From: Clostridium sp. 1001271st1 H5
GTDB lineage: Bacteria > Bacillota > Clostridia > Lachnospirales > Lachnospiraceae
Direction: 5' to 3'
DNA length: 58,544 bases
NCBI RefSeq assembly: GCF_005845215.1
Contig: NZ_SPHO01000030.1
Coordinates: 1 to 58,544 of the forward strand
Shown: positions 13,399 through 22,224 of the stretch, piece by piece
Position numbering within the stretch: position 1 is the first letter of the stretch
Layout: each line of letters opens with the position of its first letter
Position numbers and translations under genes: made by a program
The notes under the pieces: generated by a model
What the model was told of the DNA's origin: nothing
What the model saw: only the letters and a program-made list of their open reading frames with translations
Databases searched by the model: none

Positions 13399-15918
13399 AT
13401 GAATCGAATGTTTAGAAACTATATGGTGTTTTTGGCTGTGGTGTTTTGTATGATGCTGTCATGCGGCCCTGTATCCTACGGAGCAGAGGAAAAATCTGTG
13501 ATTCGGGTGGGTTTTCCCACACAGTCAGGCCTAACCATGAAGGATGACAACGGCAATTATACCGGCTACACCTACGATTATCTGAAGGAGATTGCCCAGT
13601 ACACCGGTTGGACCTATGAGTTCGTGGAAGCGGAAGGCTCCATGGACCAGCAGCTGGTTCAATTGATGGATATGCTGGAAAAGGGAGAACTGGACCTTCT
13701 GGGGGCCATGAATAATAACGAGCAGACTTCTGCTGTTTTCGATTTTCCCAGCGAGAACTACGGCAATGCATACAGTGTGATTGCGGTCAGAGGCGATGAT
13801 GACCGCATTGATGAATATAATCTTTCTGATTTCAAGGGACTGCGCATTGCCCTTTTTAAACGTGCGAATTACCATAATGGAAAATTTTACCAGTATGCAA
13901 AGCTCAACGGTATACAGTATGAGCCGGTCTGGTGCCAGGAGGATGGAAAACAGGCGGAACTGGTCCTTTCCGGCCAGGCGGATGTCATGCTGTCGGTTGA
14001 CGTGTCCCTGCCCCAGGGATTCCGGCCTGTGGCAAAGTTTTCACCGACCCCGTTTTACTTTGCCACCACCAAAGGAAACACCCATATCATCAACGAGCTG
14101 AACCGGTCAATCTCCTATATCAGCGAGACGAACCCCACCCTTCAAATGAATCTGTATAATAAATATTTTTCCAGGTCCAGCAGCCAGCTGTTTCTCAATG
14201 CCATGGAACGGAAATACATACAGGAGCATCCTGTGCTTAAAGTCCTGGTCCATGATGGGTTTGGTCCCATCCAGTATTACGATGAGGAGGGAAAGATACA
14301 GGGAGTGGCCAGGGACCTTTTAAGCAGCATTGCCCAAAAGGCAGGATGGGAGCTGGAGTATGTCTATGCGGATGATTATGACGCATTTGAACAGGCTCTG
14401 AACCACGGCGAGGCGGATGTGGTCTTATCCATCCTGTATGATTATGATACGGTCCAGAAAAGAGAGGCACTCCTCAGCAACCCATATCTGGAGACAGAGA
14501 GCGTGCTGGTGGCCCACGAAGGGGTTGACATGCTGAACCTTAACGGTAAGGTGCAGGCTGTCTATAAGGGTACGCGCAAATCCGAGGATAAGACGGATAA
14601 TGTGCGTCTGTACGATTCCCTGGAGGAAAGCCTGGACGCGGTCGAGAAGGGGGAGTGTGACTACACATACAGCAACAGCTACACGGCTTCCTATTATCAG
14701 AGCCGTAATCAGTATGAACATGTGGTTGTCTATCCCCAGGCCAGCGGCGACAGCGTGAAATACAGCATCGGTATCCTGAGAAAGGATGACAAGCAGATTC
14801 TGGCAATCCTCAATAAGGGAATCCGTTCTATTGAGACAGGGGAACTGGAACAATATATCTACAACAATGCACAGCGCGCACAGAAGGTGACCTTCAGAAC
14901 CTTTATCAGGGATAACTCGGTTCCCTTCATGCTGTTTACCCTGCTGGCCGCTTCCGGCCTGCTGACCCTGATTTATACCCACTACAGGAGCCAGATGCGC
15001 ATGAAAAAGCAGATTGAACTGGAGAATACGCGTTACCGTTACCTGTCAGATATATTGAAGGAGGTAACCTTTACCTATGACTACGGAGGAGATATCCTGA
15101 CCCTTTCCAGGGAAGGGGTTGAAATCTTCGGTACTGCTGAAAGCATACAGCAGTATTCCCGGTATCAAAGCAGCAGTATAGAGGGAGAGGGACTTCCGTC
15201 CCTGTATCATCTTCTGGAGCAGAGACAGGATGTGGATGCGGAAATCCTGATTATGCTGCCGGACAGGGGACCTGAATGGTACCGCGCGGTCATAAAGGTG
15301 ATTTTTGATGGAAACCAGGCTGATTCAGCCATTGGCCGCCTGCAGAATATCCATGGTGAGAAGCTGGAAAGGGAGCGCCTGGAGCACCGGAGCAAGCGGG
15401 ACGGCCTTACGGGAATCTACAATATTGCAGCAGCAAAAAAAGAGATTACGCAGATGATGGCCCAGCACACCCATGCACTGGCGCTGGCTGTTATTGACTT
15501 AGACGGTTTTAAGGAAATCAATGACCGCTACGGCCACTATACAGGCGACCAGGTGCTGATTCATACAGCGGAAGCACTGAATGAAACCTTTTGTGATGGG
15601 GCGGTTACTGCGCGCCTGGGCGGTGATGAATTCATTGCCTGTATCCCCTATACAGGCAACGGCCCTCTGACGGAACGCTGTAATGCTCTGTTTGAGTCAC
15701 TGCAGGCCAGGTGCAGGGCAGCAGGCCATCCGGTCATAACTGTCAGCATGGGCATATCCATAAGCCGCAAGGAGGATGACTATACCTCCCTTTATCAGAG
15801 GGCGGACGCCGTGCTCTATGAAATAAAAAAGAGCGGCAAGAACAGTTACCGGATTGAAGCGGAAGCGCACAGGGATTCATATCCAGGCATGGAACAGGAA
15901 CATCACACGGTACAGTAA
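13399..15918 (+). CDS. Membrane diguanylate cyclase with two extracellular solute-binding domains
   Basis: The protein has 839 residues from ATG 13399, chosen because GGGAG lies seven bases upstream; an in-frame ATG at 13375 has no ribosome site. A signal/anchor segment is followed by two amino-acid-binding-type (SBP_bac_3) domains, about 30-265 and 270-500. Next come one membrane segment (about 507-530), a PAS-like linker (about 550-650) and a GGDEF domain (about 665-830) with intact LGGDEF near residue 740. The RxxD inhibitory site is missing, so product inhibition is probably absent. Solute binding outside the cell should control cyclic-di-GMP synthesis inside. The next gene, 14 bases downstream, encodes a phosphodiesterase-type partner. 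Confidence 0.85.
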   Translation: MNRMFRNYMVFLAVVFCMMLSCGPVSYGAEEKSVIRVGFPTQSGLTMKDDNGNYTGYTYDYLKEIAQYTGWTYEFVEAEGSMDQQLVQLMDMLEKGELDLLGAMNNNEQTSAVFDFPSENYGNAYSVIAVRGDDDRIDEYNLSDFKGLRIALFKRANYHNGKFYQYAKLNGIQYEPVWCQEDGKQAELVLSGQADVMLSVDVSLPQGFRPVAKFSPTPFYFATTKGNTHIINELNRSISYISETNPTLQMNLYNKYFSRSSSQLFLNAMERKYIQEHPVLKVLVHDGFGPIQYYDEEGKIQGVARDLLSSIAQKAGWELEYVYADDYDAFEQALNHGEADVVLSILYDYDTVQKREALLSNPYLETESVLVAHEGVDMLNLNGKVQAVYKGTRKSEDKTDNVRLYDSLEESLDAVEKGECDYTYSNSYTASYYQSRNQYEHVVVYPQASGDSVKYSIGILRKDDKQILAILNKGIRSIETGELEQYIYNNAQRAQKVTFRTFIRDNSVPFMLFTLLAASGLLTLIYTHYRSQMRMKKQIELENTRYRYLSDILKEVTFTYDYGGDILTLSREGVEIFGTAESIQQYSRYQSSSIEGEGLPSLYHLLEQRQDVDAEILIMLPDRGPEWYRAVIKVIFDGNQADSAIGRLQNIHGEKLERERLEHRSKRDGLTGIYNIAAAKKEITQMMAQHTHALALAVIDLDGFKEINDRYGHYTGDQVLIHTAEALNETFCDGAVTARLGGDEFIACIPYTGNGPLTERCNALFESLQARCRAAGHPVITVSMGISISRKEDDYTSLYQRADAVLYEIKKSGKNSYRIEAEAHRDSYPGMEQEHHTVQ

Positions 15919-15932
15919 AGAGGGAGAGAATC

Positions 15933-18038
15933 ATGGAGCAGGATAGGAATTTATATGAAAAACCGCTTTTAGATGAGCTGGAAGAAATCATCTATGTCAG
16001 CGATATCCGTGACTACAGCCTGCTTTATCTTAACCGGGCAGGCAGGGAACTGACGGGTCTTAAGCAGGAAGACGTGATAAACAGCAAATGTCATAGTGTA
16101 CTTCAGGGAAGGGATACACCCTGCCCTTTCTGTACCAATGCCAAGCTGAATAAGGACTGCTTTTATGTGTGGGAATATGAGAATCCCCATTTAAACAAAA
16201 ACTTCATTGTAAAGGATAAGCTGGTGGAGTGGCAGGGAAGGTCTGCCCGCATGGAAATCGCGGTGGATGTGGGTGACCGTATGAAGGAGCGCTATAACCG
16301 TACATCCAAGTACCACCTGGAGACCGTTATGCTGGAAACGCTGCGTGTCCTGAACACCGCGGACTGCCTGGATGAGGCCATCAACCGGACCCTGGAAATC
16401 ATCGCTGGTTTTTACGACGGTGAGCGGGCCTATATCATAGAAATCGACCGGGTACAGGGATATGCCCGCAATACCTATGAATGGTGCAGGGCCGGAATTC
16501 CATCCCAGAAAGCAGCCCTGCAGCGGGTGCCCCTGGATGATATTCCCTATTTGTTTGAGACCTTTAACAGGAAACAGCATCTGATTATCTCCAGGACCGG
16601 TGAGCTTAGGGATTCCTATCCCAGCGAGTACCGGTATCTGACCGCCAGAAATACCAGCAGCCTTTTTGCAGTGCCCTTTGAAGACGAGTCTACCTTCAGC
16701 GGATATATTGGAATCGACAATCCCAACATCAACCAGGATACTATCCGGCTGCTGGATTCCATTGCCTACAATATTGCGAATGAGATAAAAAAGAGGCGGC
16801 TCTATGAACGGCTGGAGTATGAGGCTACCCATGACGACCTCAGCGGCCTGTTAAACAGAGACAGCTTCGTGCATTTCCGGGATGATTTGGTGAGAAGCGG
16901 CACCACGGTTTCCTGCGGCATTGTGGCCGGGGATATCAATGATTTAAAGCAGTTAAACCGGGATTACGGCCAAAGAAAAGGGGATCTGACCATCACAGAA
17001 GTGTCGTCCATCATGGCTTCCTACTTTGCCGGCGGCAGCATATTCCGGCTCAGCGGGGATGAGTTTATCATTGTCAGCCTGGAATCAGGATACGAGGAAT
17101 TCATGGAACAGGTCAGGAAAATGGAATGGGCGCTGGATAACCGCACCCCCAACGGCGTCTCCCTGGGATGTACATGGGAGGAGCATCTGACTGACTTTGA
17201 CCGGCTGATGCGTCACGCGGAAGAGCTGATGCTGGTAAACAAACAGCTTTATTATAAGGACAGCAGCCAGGAGCGCAAACACTATTCGCCGGAGGACCTG
17301 AACCGTCTGCTCCAGGGCATGGAAGACGGCTGTTACCACCTTTACCTCCAGCCAAAGTATAATCCCCTGACCGGAAAGGTATGCTCCGCCGAGGCCCTGG
17401 TACGGTATCGGTCTGCCGGAGCGGAGTCCAGGCAGCCGTTGAATTTTGTGCCCCTGTTGGAGAAATCAAAGCTGATACGGTATCTGGATTTTTATATGCT
17501 GGAACAGGTATTTAAGCTTCTCACCGACTGGAAGAAGAGGGGCAGGGAGCTTATTCCTGTGTCGGTCAACTTCTCCCGAATCACGCTGCTTGAACGGGAC
17601 CTGTTCCAGGTGCTTACGGATATGCAGAAAAAATACGATATACCGCCCCGGCTGGTGATGATTGAGATTACGGAAAGCATAGGGGACATTGAACGCAAGG
17701 TCATTGAATCCATTGGTTCCAAGCTCAGGGAAGCCGGATTCCGGATTTCCCTGGATGATTTCGGAGCCAACTATGCAAATATGTCCATTCTTTCCATTAT
17801 GCAGTTTGACGAGGTGAAGCTGGATAAATCCCTGATGGATGACCTGGTGGTGAACCGGACCAACCAGACCGTGGTAAAGTGCATCATTGAGATGTGCCAC
17901 AGCCTGCAGGTGGAATGTGTGGCAGAGGGAGTGGAGAACCAGGAACAGCTGGAGCTTCTGACCTCCTTTGGATGCACGGCCATCCAGGGTTACTATTACA
18001 GCAGACCTCTGGATATAGAAGAATTTGAACGGATTTAA
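15933..18038 (+). CDS. PAS-GAF-GGDEF-EAL cyclic-di-GMP phosphodiesterase
   Basis: The 701-residue protein has a PAS-like domain (about 15-115) with a Cys set (KCHSVLQGRDTPCPFC) that suggests metal or redox sensing. It continues with a GAF domain (about 130-285), a GGDEF domain with the degenerate motif LSGDEF, and an EAL domain (about 450-701). The EAL residues are intact: EALVRY, VNFSR, EITES, DDFGANY, KLDKS, AEGVE and QGYYYSRP. Cyclic-di-GMP breakdown is therefore the likely activity, with the GGDEF domain probably a GTP-sensing regulator. It has no membrane segment. The gene is 14 bases after the membrane cyclase gene, so synthesis and breakdown may be co-expressed. A bidirectional terminator follows. 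Confidence 0.85.
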   Translation: MEQDRNLYEKPLLDELEEIIYVSDIRDYSLLYLNRAGRELTGLKQEDVINSKCHSVLQGRDTPCPFCTNAKLNKDCFYVWEYENPHLNKNFIVKDKLVEWQGRSARMEIAVDVGDRMKERYNRTSKYHLETVMLETLRVLNTADCLDEAINRTLEIIAGFYDGERAYIIEIDRVQGYARNTYEWCRAGIPSQKAALQRVPLDDIPYLFETFNRKQHLIISRTGELRDSYPSEYRYLTARNTSSLFAVPFEDESTFSGYIGIDNPNINQDTIRLLDSIAYNIANEIKKRRLYERLEYEATHDDLSGLLNRDSFVHFRDDLVRSGTTVSCGIVAGDINDLKQLNRDYGQRKGDLTITEVSSIMASYFAGGSIFRLSGDEFIIVSLESGYEEFMEQVRKMEWALDNRTPNGVSLGCTWEEHLTDFDRLMRHAEELMLVNKQLYYKDSSQERKHYSPEDLNRLLQGMEDGCYHLYLQPKYNPLTGKVCSAEALVRYRSAGAESRQPLNFVPLLEKSKLIRYLDFYMLEQVFKLLTDWKKRGRELIPVSVNFSRITLLERDLFQVLTDMQKKYDIPPRLVMIEITESIGDIERKVIESIGSKLREAGFRISLDDFGANYANMSILSIMQFDEVKLDKSLMDDLVVNRTNQTVVKCIIEMCHSLQVECVAEGVENQEQLELLTSFGCTAIQGYYYSRPLDIEEFERI

Positions 18039-18084
18039 AGGTTAAGGCAGATATAAACCAAGAATAAAATATAGGACGGACTGC

Positions 18085-18130
18085 AAAAAGGCCCTTTTCC
18101 CGCAGTAAAATGCCGGAAGTGGGCCTTTGA
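18085..18130. terminator. Bidirectional terminator between convergent GGDEF-EAL genes
   Basis: AAAGGCCC pairs with GGGCCTTT across a 26-base loop, with an A-run on the left (18085-18089) and T on the right. It serves the genes ending at 18038 (+) and 18156 (-). Confidence 0.7.
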
Positions 18131-18155
18131 TTCTGTATATTTAACCTGTGTACGG

Positions 18156-19853
18156 TTAACCCTTATCCATATGCTTCATATGCCGCTCCTCAAATTCCTC
18201 AGGGCTCACAGGCTTTGAGAAATAAAATCCCTGTACGGAATCAGCCTGCAGGCTGAGCACGGTTTCCAGTTCCCCTTTTTCTTCCACCCCTTCCGCGCAT
18301 ACGGATATACCCACGCTGTGGCAGAGATTAATCACAGACCCGATGAAGGAACGGTTGAAGGTATGGGACTGGTCGCAGATTCCCCGTATGAATTCCCGGT
18401 CAATCTTCACAATGTCGGCCGGTGTGCAGGACAGGCAGCTCAGGGAAGAGTAGCCGGTGCCGAAATCATCCATGGCCAGCCGGATGTTAAGGCTGCGCAG
18501 GCGTTTAAAGGTATCGTTTAAACGGTCCTGGTCCGTGACAAACCGGCTCTCCGTCAGCTCCAGCACAATATGGCAGGGGTCCAGGCCGTACCGTTCAATG
18601 ATTTCCCTGACAGACCGGACAAAGTCCTCATCCAGCATCTGCAGGTAGGAGCAGTTGACATTCATCACAAAGTCAGGCGCGCAGGCAAGCCACCGGCAGC
18701 ACTGGCGGACAGACTGTTCCAGCACCCACTTTCCCACCGGGATGATGAGGCCGCTGGATTCCAGTAAGGGGATAAACTCAAAGGGAGAGACAGGCCCCAT
18801 GTCCTCGCAGGACCAGCGCAGCAGCGCCTCGGCCTCCGCAACTTTCGTGTCGCTTGAGCGCACAATGGGCTGGTAGACCACGGAGAATCCCTCCATACGG
18901 TTCATGACGCTGCTTCTCAGACGGTCCATGATTTCCAGGGAGCGGAGCCTGGTATGGGTCAGCTCCTCGTCGTAGAGGGTGCACTTATTCTTGCCCTTGT
19001 GCTTGGAAGCCTCCAGGGCGCCGGAGGCACAGGTCAAAAGCTCCGTATAGCTGGAGCCATCCTGCCGGAACACCGCGATTCCGCCGGATACCGTACAGTA
19101 GTACTGGATTCCGTCCACCTCATGACGGCAGTCACTGTAGCTGTTTATAACCTCGTAGAGCAGTTCTATCTCACCGTAGGACATGTTCCTGCACACGATG
19201 ACAAACTGGTCCCCGTCATGGCGGTATATGCTGGTGTAATCCGGCAGCAGCCTCTGGACGTTCTGGGCAAACTGGCGCAGGACGGAATCGCCGTATATGT
19301 GGCCCTTCAGATTGTTGATTCCTGAGAAATCATCCAGGCCCAAGAGCAGGATTCCGCCATCCTGTCCTTCGCACAGGCATTCCTCCACCACGCGTTCACA
19401 CTCCTGCTGCATGAACAGGCCAGTGACATAGTCCACCTTTCCTCTGTGGCTTAAGTTTGTCACAATGCCTGCGAACATTACGGGACTGCCATTCCTGTCC
19501 CTCTGGAGGATACCGCGGCATATAACCCACACGTACTCGTTCTTCCGGTTGCGGACCTGATACTCCACATCATGCACATCCGTAAGGCCGTTCAGCATCT
19601 GTTCTATGGACTCTTCATAGCGTGCCTTGTCACGTTCGTGAATCAGGCCGCCCCAGAGAGGCACCAGTCCGGTCACGATTCTGCCCGGAAGTTCAAAATC
19701 CCTGACCATGTTTTCCGATACCAGGGATGTGTCCGTCTTCATATTGATGATATAGACATAATCATCTGTGCTCTTTACAATGGCATCGTAGAATAGGGCT
19801 GCATCCAGTTCAAATCCGAATTGTCCCAGAATATCTGTTCTATCATTTGTCAT
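18156..19853 (-). CDS. PAS-GGDEF-EAL cyclic-di-GMP phosphodiesterase
   Basis: The protein has 565 residues from ATG 19853. This start is preferred because AGGTG sits six bases upstream; the open frame extends 18 codons further without a ribosome site. A PAS domain (about 20-140) is followed by a GGDEF domain with a clearly degenerate motif (HDGDQF) and an EAL domain (about 315-565). The EAL catalytic signs are intact: EAEALLRW, MNVNCS, ELTES, MDDFGTGYSS, VKIDREF, AEGVEE and QGFYFSKP. It should hydrolyse cyclic di-GMP and is soluble. It is the second phosphodiesterase in 4 kb and is transcribed toward the first one. Confidence 0.85.
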   Translation of the reverse strand: MTNDRTDILGQFGFELDAALFYDAIVKSTDDYVYIINMKTDTSLVSENMVRDFELPGRIVTGLVPLWGGLIHERDKARYEESIEQMLNGLTDVHDVEYQVRNRKNEYVWVICRGILQRDRNGSPVMFAGIVTNLSHRGKVDYVTGLFMQQECERVVEECLCEGQDGGILLLGLDDFSGINNLKGHIYGDSVLRQFAQNVQRLLPDYTSIYRHDGDQFVIVCRNMSYGEIELLYEVINSYSDCRHEVDGIQYYCTVSGGIAVFRQDGSSYTELLTCASGALEASKHKGKNKCTLYDEELTHTRLRSLEIMDRLRSSVMNRMEGFSVVYQPIVRSSDTKVAEAEALLRWSCEDMGPVSPFEFIPLLESSGLIIPVGKWVLEQSVRQCCRWLACAPDFVMNVNCSYLQMLDEDFVRSVREIIERYGLDPCHIVLELTESRFVTDQDRLNDTFKRLRSLNIRLAMDDFGTGYSSLSCLSCTPADIVKIDREFIRGICDQSHTFNRSFIGSVINLCHSVGISVCAEGVEEKGELETVLSLQADSVQGFYFSKPVSPEEFEERHMKHMDKG

Positions 19854-20057
19854 ATCGTTCACCTGCAAAATGGAGTGGGAGGGGCATTGCTGCAAAGATG
19901 CCCCCATAAGGTCTATTGCACCTATTTTACCATGTTATGGGCAGATTGTCTAACGACTTTGTAAAGTTGTGCGGGTATGTATATTTCTGCCGTATGTGCG
20001 TCCCGGGCGGACATATCCGGGGGCTTGCAATTCCCCTGAAACCAGTGAAAAAACATA

Positions 20058-20086
20058 TTGATTTATAGAATGATATCTAGTATATT
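20058..20086 (+). promoter_or_regulatory. Promoter of plsX
   Basis: TTGATT (20058-20063), a 17-base spacer and TATATT (20081-20086). No FapR-type dyad is visible next to it. Confidence 0.55.
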
Positions 20087-20120
20087 ATAAGTTGTATGCA
20101 GGACCGAAAGGAGAGTCATT

Positions 20121-21128
20121 ATGATTAAAGTAGCGGTAGACGCCATGGGCGGGGATTATGCGCCAGGCGAGATGGTAGCCGGAGCAGTGGAGGCTGTGAA
20201 CGCAAAACCTGGTATCCGGGTACTTCTTGTGGGACAGAAGCAGGCAGTTGTTTCCGAACTGTCAAAGCACACCTATGACAAGGACCAGATTCAGGTGGTG
20301 AACGCCACGGAAGTCATTGCCACCGAGGAGCCGCCGGTTAACGCTATCCGTAAGAAGAAGGACTCTTCCATTGTGGTAGGCATGAACCTTGTAAAACAGG
20401 GGGAAGCCGATGCCTTTGTGTCCGCCGGAAGCTCCGGTGCAATTCTGGTAGGCGGACAGGTGATAGTGGGCCGCATTAAGGGTGTGGAACGTCCGCCCCT
20501 TGCACCGCTCATCCCTACGGAGAAGGGCGTATCACTTTTAATTGACTGTGGTGCCAATGTGGATGCCAGAGCGTCCCACCTGGTGCAGTTTGCCCAGATG
20601 GGTTCCGTCTATATGGAGCACGTGATGGGTATTAAGAACCCGCGGGTGGCCATTGTCAATATCGGTGCGGAGGAAGAAAAAGGCAATGCGCTGGTGAAGG
20701 AAACATTTCCGCTGTTAAAGGAATGTAAAGGAATCAACTTCATCGGAAGCATTGAAGCCAGGGAAATTCCCCATGGCGGAGCGGATGTCATTGTCTGTGA
20801 GGCATTTGTGGGCAATGTAATCCTGAAGCTGTATGAGGGGGTTGGGGCCACTTTAATCAGTATGGTGAAGGGCGGTATGATGTCCACCATGCGCAGCAAG
20901 ATTGGCGCCCTTTTGGTGAAGCCGGCCCTCAAGGAGACGCTAAAGTCCTTTGACGGCAGCCAGTACGGCGGAGCACCCCTTTTGGGTCTGAAAGGCCTTG
21001 TGGTCAAGACCCACGGCAATTCAAAGCGCACGGAGGTGCGCAATTCCATTATTCAATGTGTGACGTTTAAGGAACAGGATATCAATGGAAAAATCCGTCA
21101 GTGCCTGGACGTTCAGAACGAAGAATAA
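20121..21128 (+). CDS. plsX: Phosphate acyltransferase PlsX
   Basis: The 335-residue cytosolic enzyme converts acyl-ACP plus phosphate to acyl-phosphate, the acyl donor for the first step of membrane phospholipid synthesis by PlsY. The N-terminus VAVDAMGGDYAP and the conserved SAGSSGAILVGG, PPLAPLIPT and EAFVGNVILK segments are typical, and the length matches the family. The ribosome site AAAGGAGAG is strong. acpP follows after 49 bases, the usual arrangement in Firmicutes, where acyl carrier protein is the substrate carrier. Confidence 0.95.
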   Translation: MIKVAVDAMGGDYAPGEMVAGAVEAVNAKPGIRVLLVGQKQAVVSELSKHTYDKDQIQVVNATEVIATEEPPVNAIRKKKDSSIVVGMNLVKQGEADAFVSAGSSGAILVGGQVIVGRIKGVERPPLAPLIPTEKGVSLLIDCGANVDARASHLVQFAQMGSVYMEHVMGIKNPRVAIVNIGAEEEKGNALVKETFPLLKECKGINFIGSIEAREIPHGGADVIVCEAFVGNVILKLYEGVGATLISMVKGGMMSTMRSKIGALLVKPALKETLKSFDGSQYGGAPLLGLKGLVVKTHGNSKRTEVRNSIIQCVTFKEQDINGKIRQCLDVQNEE

Positions 21129-21177
21129 GTCCGAAGGACGAAGTAAAAAACATGATTTAAGAAAGAGGAGCTAAGAG

Positions 21178-21408
21178 ATGGAATTTGAGAAATTACAGGG
21201 TATTATCGCAGAAGTGTTGAACATTGAACCGGAGGATGTGACAATGGCAGCTACATTCGTAGATGACCTGGGTGCGGATTCACTGGACATTTTCCAGATT
21301 ATCATGGGAATTGAAGAGGAATTCGACATTGAGATTCCAAATGAAGCTGCAGAACAGATTGTGACAGTAGGCGATGCAGTTGAGCAGATTAAGAACGCTT
21401 TAAACTAA
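21178..21408 (+). CDS. acpP: Acyl carrier protein
   Basis: The 76-residue acidic protein carries the phosphopantetheine attachment site GADSLD, with the Ser at residue 35. It carries growing acyl chains in fatty acid synthesis and feeds PlsX. The ribosome site AAAGAGGAG is strong. It is followed at once by an intrinsic terminator, so acpP can be expressed above rnc. Confidence 0.95.
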   Translation: MEFEKLQGIIAEVLNIEPEDVTMAATFVDDLGADSLDIFQIIMGIEEEFDIEIPNEAAEQIVTVGDAVEQIKNALN

Positions 21409-21420
21409 CGGACAGGCACA

Positions 21421-21444
21421 GGGGCTGTAAGCACAGCCCTTTTT
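21421..21444 (+). terminator. Intrinsic terminator between acpP and rnc
   Basis: GGGCTGT (21422-21428), loop AAGC, ACAGCCC (21433-21439) and five T. It probably reduces read-through into rnc-smc-ftsY. Confidence 0.85.
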
Positions 21445-21508
21445 GTGCGTTTGAGAGGCAAGTTTTGGATGCCTGTCCCAGGGGTATTTGAAGAAAGAAG
21501 GAACAATT

Positions 21509-22213
21509 ATGAACAGTCATTTAAAAGAACTGGAAGAGAGGATTTCATACGAGTTTAAGAATAAGAACCTGTTTACCCAGGCTCTGACCCACAGCTCCTA
21601 TGCCAACGAGCATCGTCTGGACCACAGCAGGTGTAATGAGCGCCTGGAATTTCTGGGGGACGCTGTCCTGGAAATCGTGACCAGCGAATTTCTCTACCGC
21701 AAGTATGAGACGCTGCCGGAGGGGGACCTGACGAAAATCAGGGCCAGCATTGTGTGCGAACCCACCCTGGCGTACTGCGCAGGGGACATTGAACTGGGCC
21801 AGTACCTGTACCTGGGCAAGGGTGAGGATGCCACCGGCGGGCGGGGACGCAATTCCGTGGTATCAGATGCCATGGAGGCACTGATTGGCGCAATTTATCT
21901 GGACGGTGGTTTTGCTAATGCAAAAGAGTTCATTCATCGTTTTATCCTGAACGACATTGAACACAAACAGCTCTTTTATGATAGCAAGACTATCTTACAG
22001 GAGATGGTGCAGAGCCGCCAGGAGGCGCCTCTGTCCTATGAAATCATCCGTGAGGAGGGACCGGACCACAATAAATCCTTTGAGGTCTGCGCCAAAATCG
22101 GGGATGAGGAGGTGGGCCGCGGTGCGGGGCGTACCAAAAAGGCGGCGGAACAGGTGGCTGCCTATAACGGCATCCTGAAGCTTAAGGCCCAGGAGGCCGC
22201 AGCAGAAGAATAA
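21509..22213 (+). CDS. rnc: Ribonuclease III
   Basis: The protein has 234 residues from ATG 21509, supported by AGAAGGA upstream; an in-frame TTG at 21488 is less likely. It cuts double-stranded RNA in rRNA processing and mRNA decay. The signature NERLEFLGDAVLE places the catalytic Glu/Asp at 47 and 51, and the second acidic pair lies in SDAMEALIGAIYLDGG. A C-terminal double-stranded RNA-binding domain (about 160-225) ends with GRGAGRTKKAAEQVAA. smc starts 11 bases later, the conserved Firmicutes order. Confidence 0.95.
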   Translation: MNSHLKELEERISYEFKNKNLFTQALTHSSYANEHRLDHSRCNERLEFLGDAVLEIVTSEFLYRKYETLPEGDLTKIRASIVCEPTLAYCAGDIELGQYLYLGKGEDATGGRGRNSVVSDAMEALIGAIYLDGGFANAKEFIHRFILNDIEHKQLFYDSKTILQEMVQSRQEAPLSYEIIREEGPDHNKSFEVCAKIGDEEVGRGAGRTKKAAEQVAAYNGILKLKAQEAAAEE

Positions 22214-22224
22214 GCAGGTGGACT

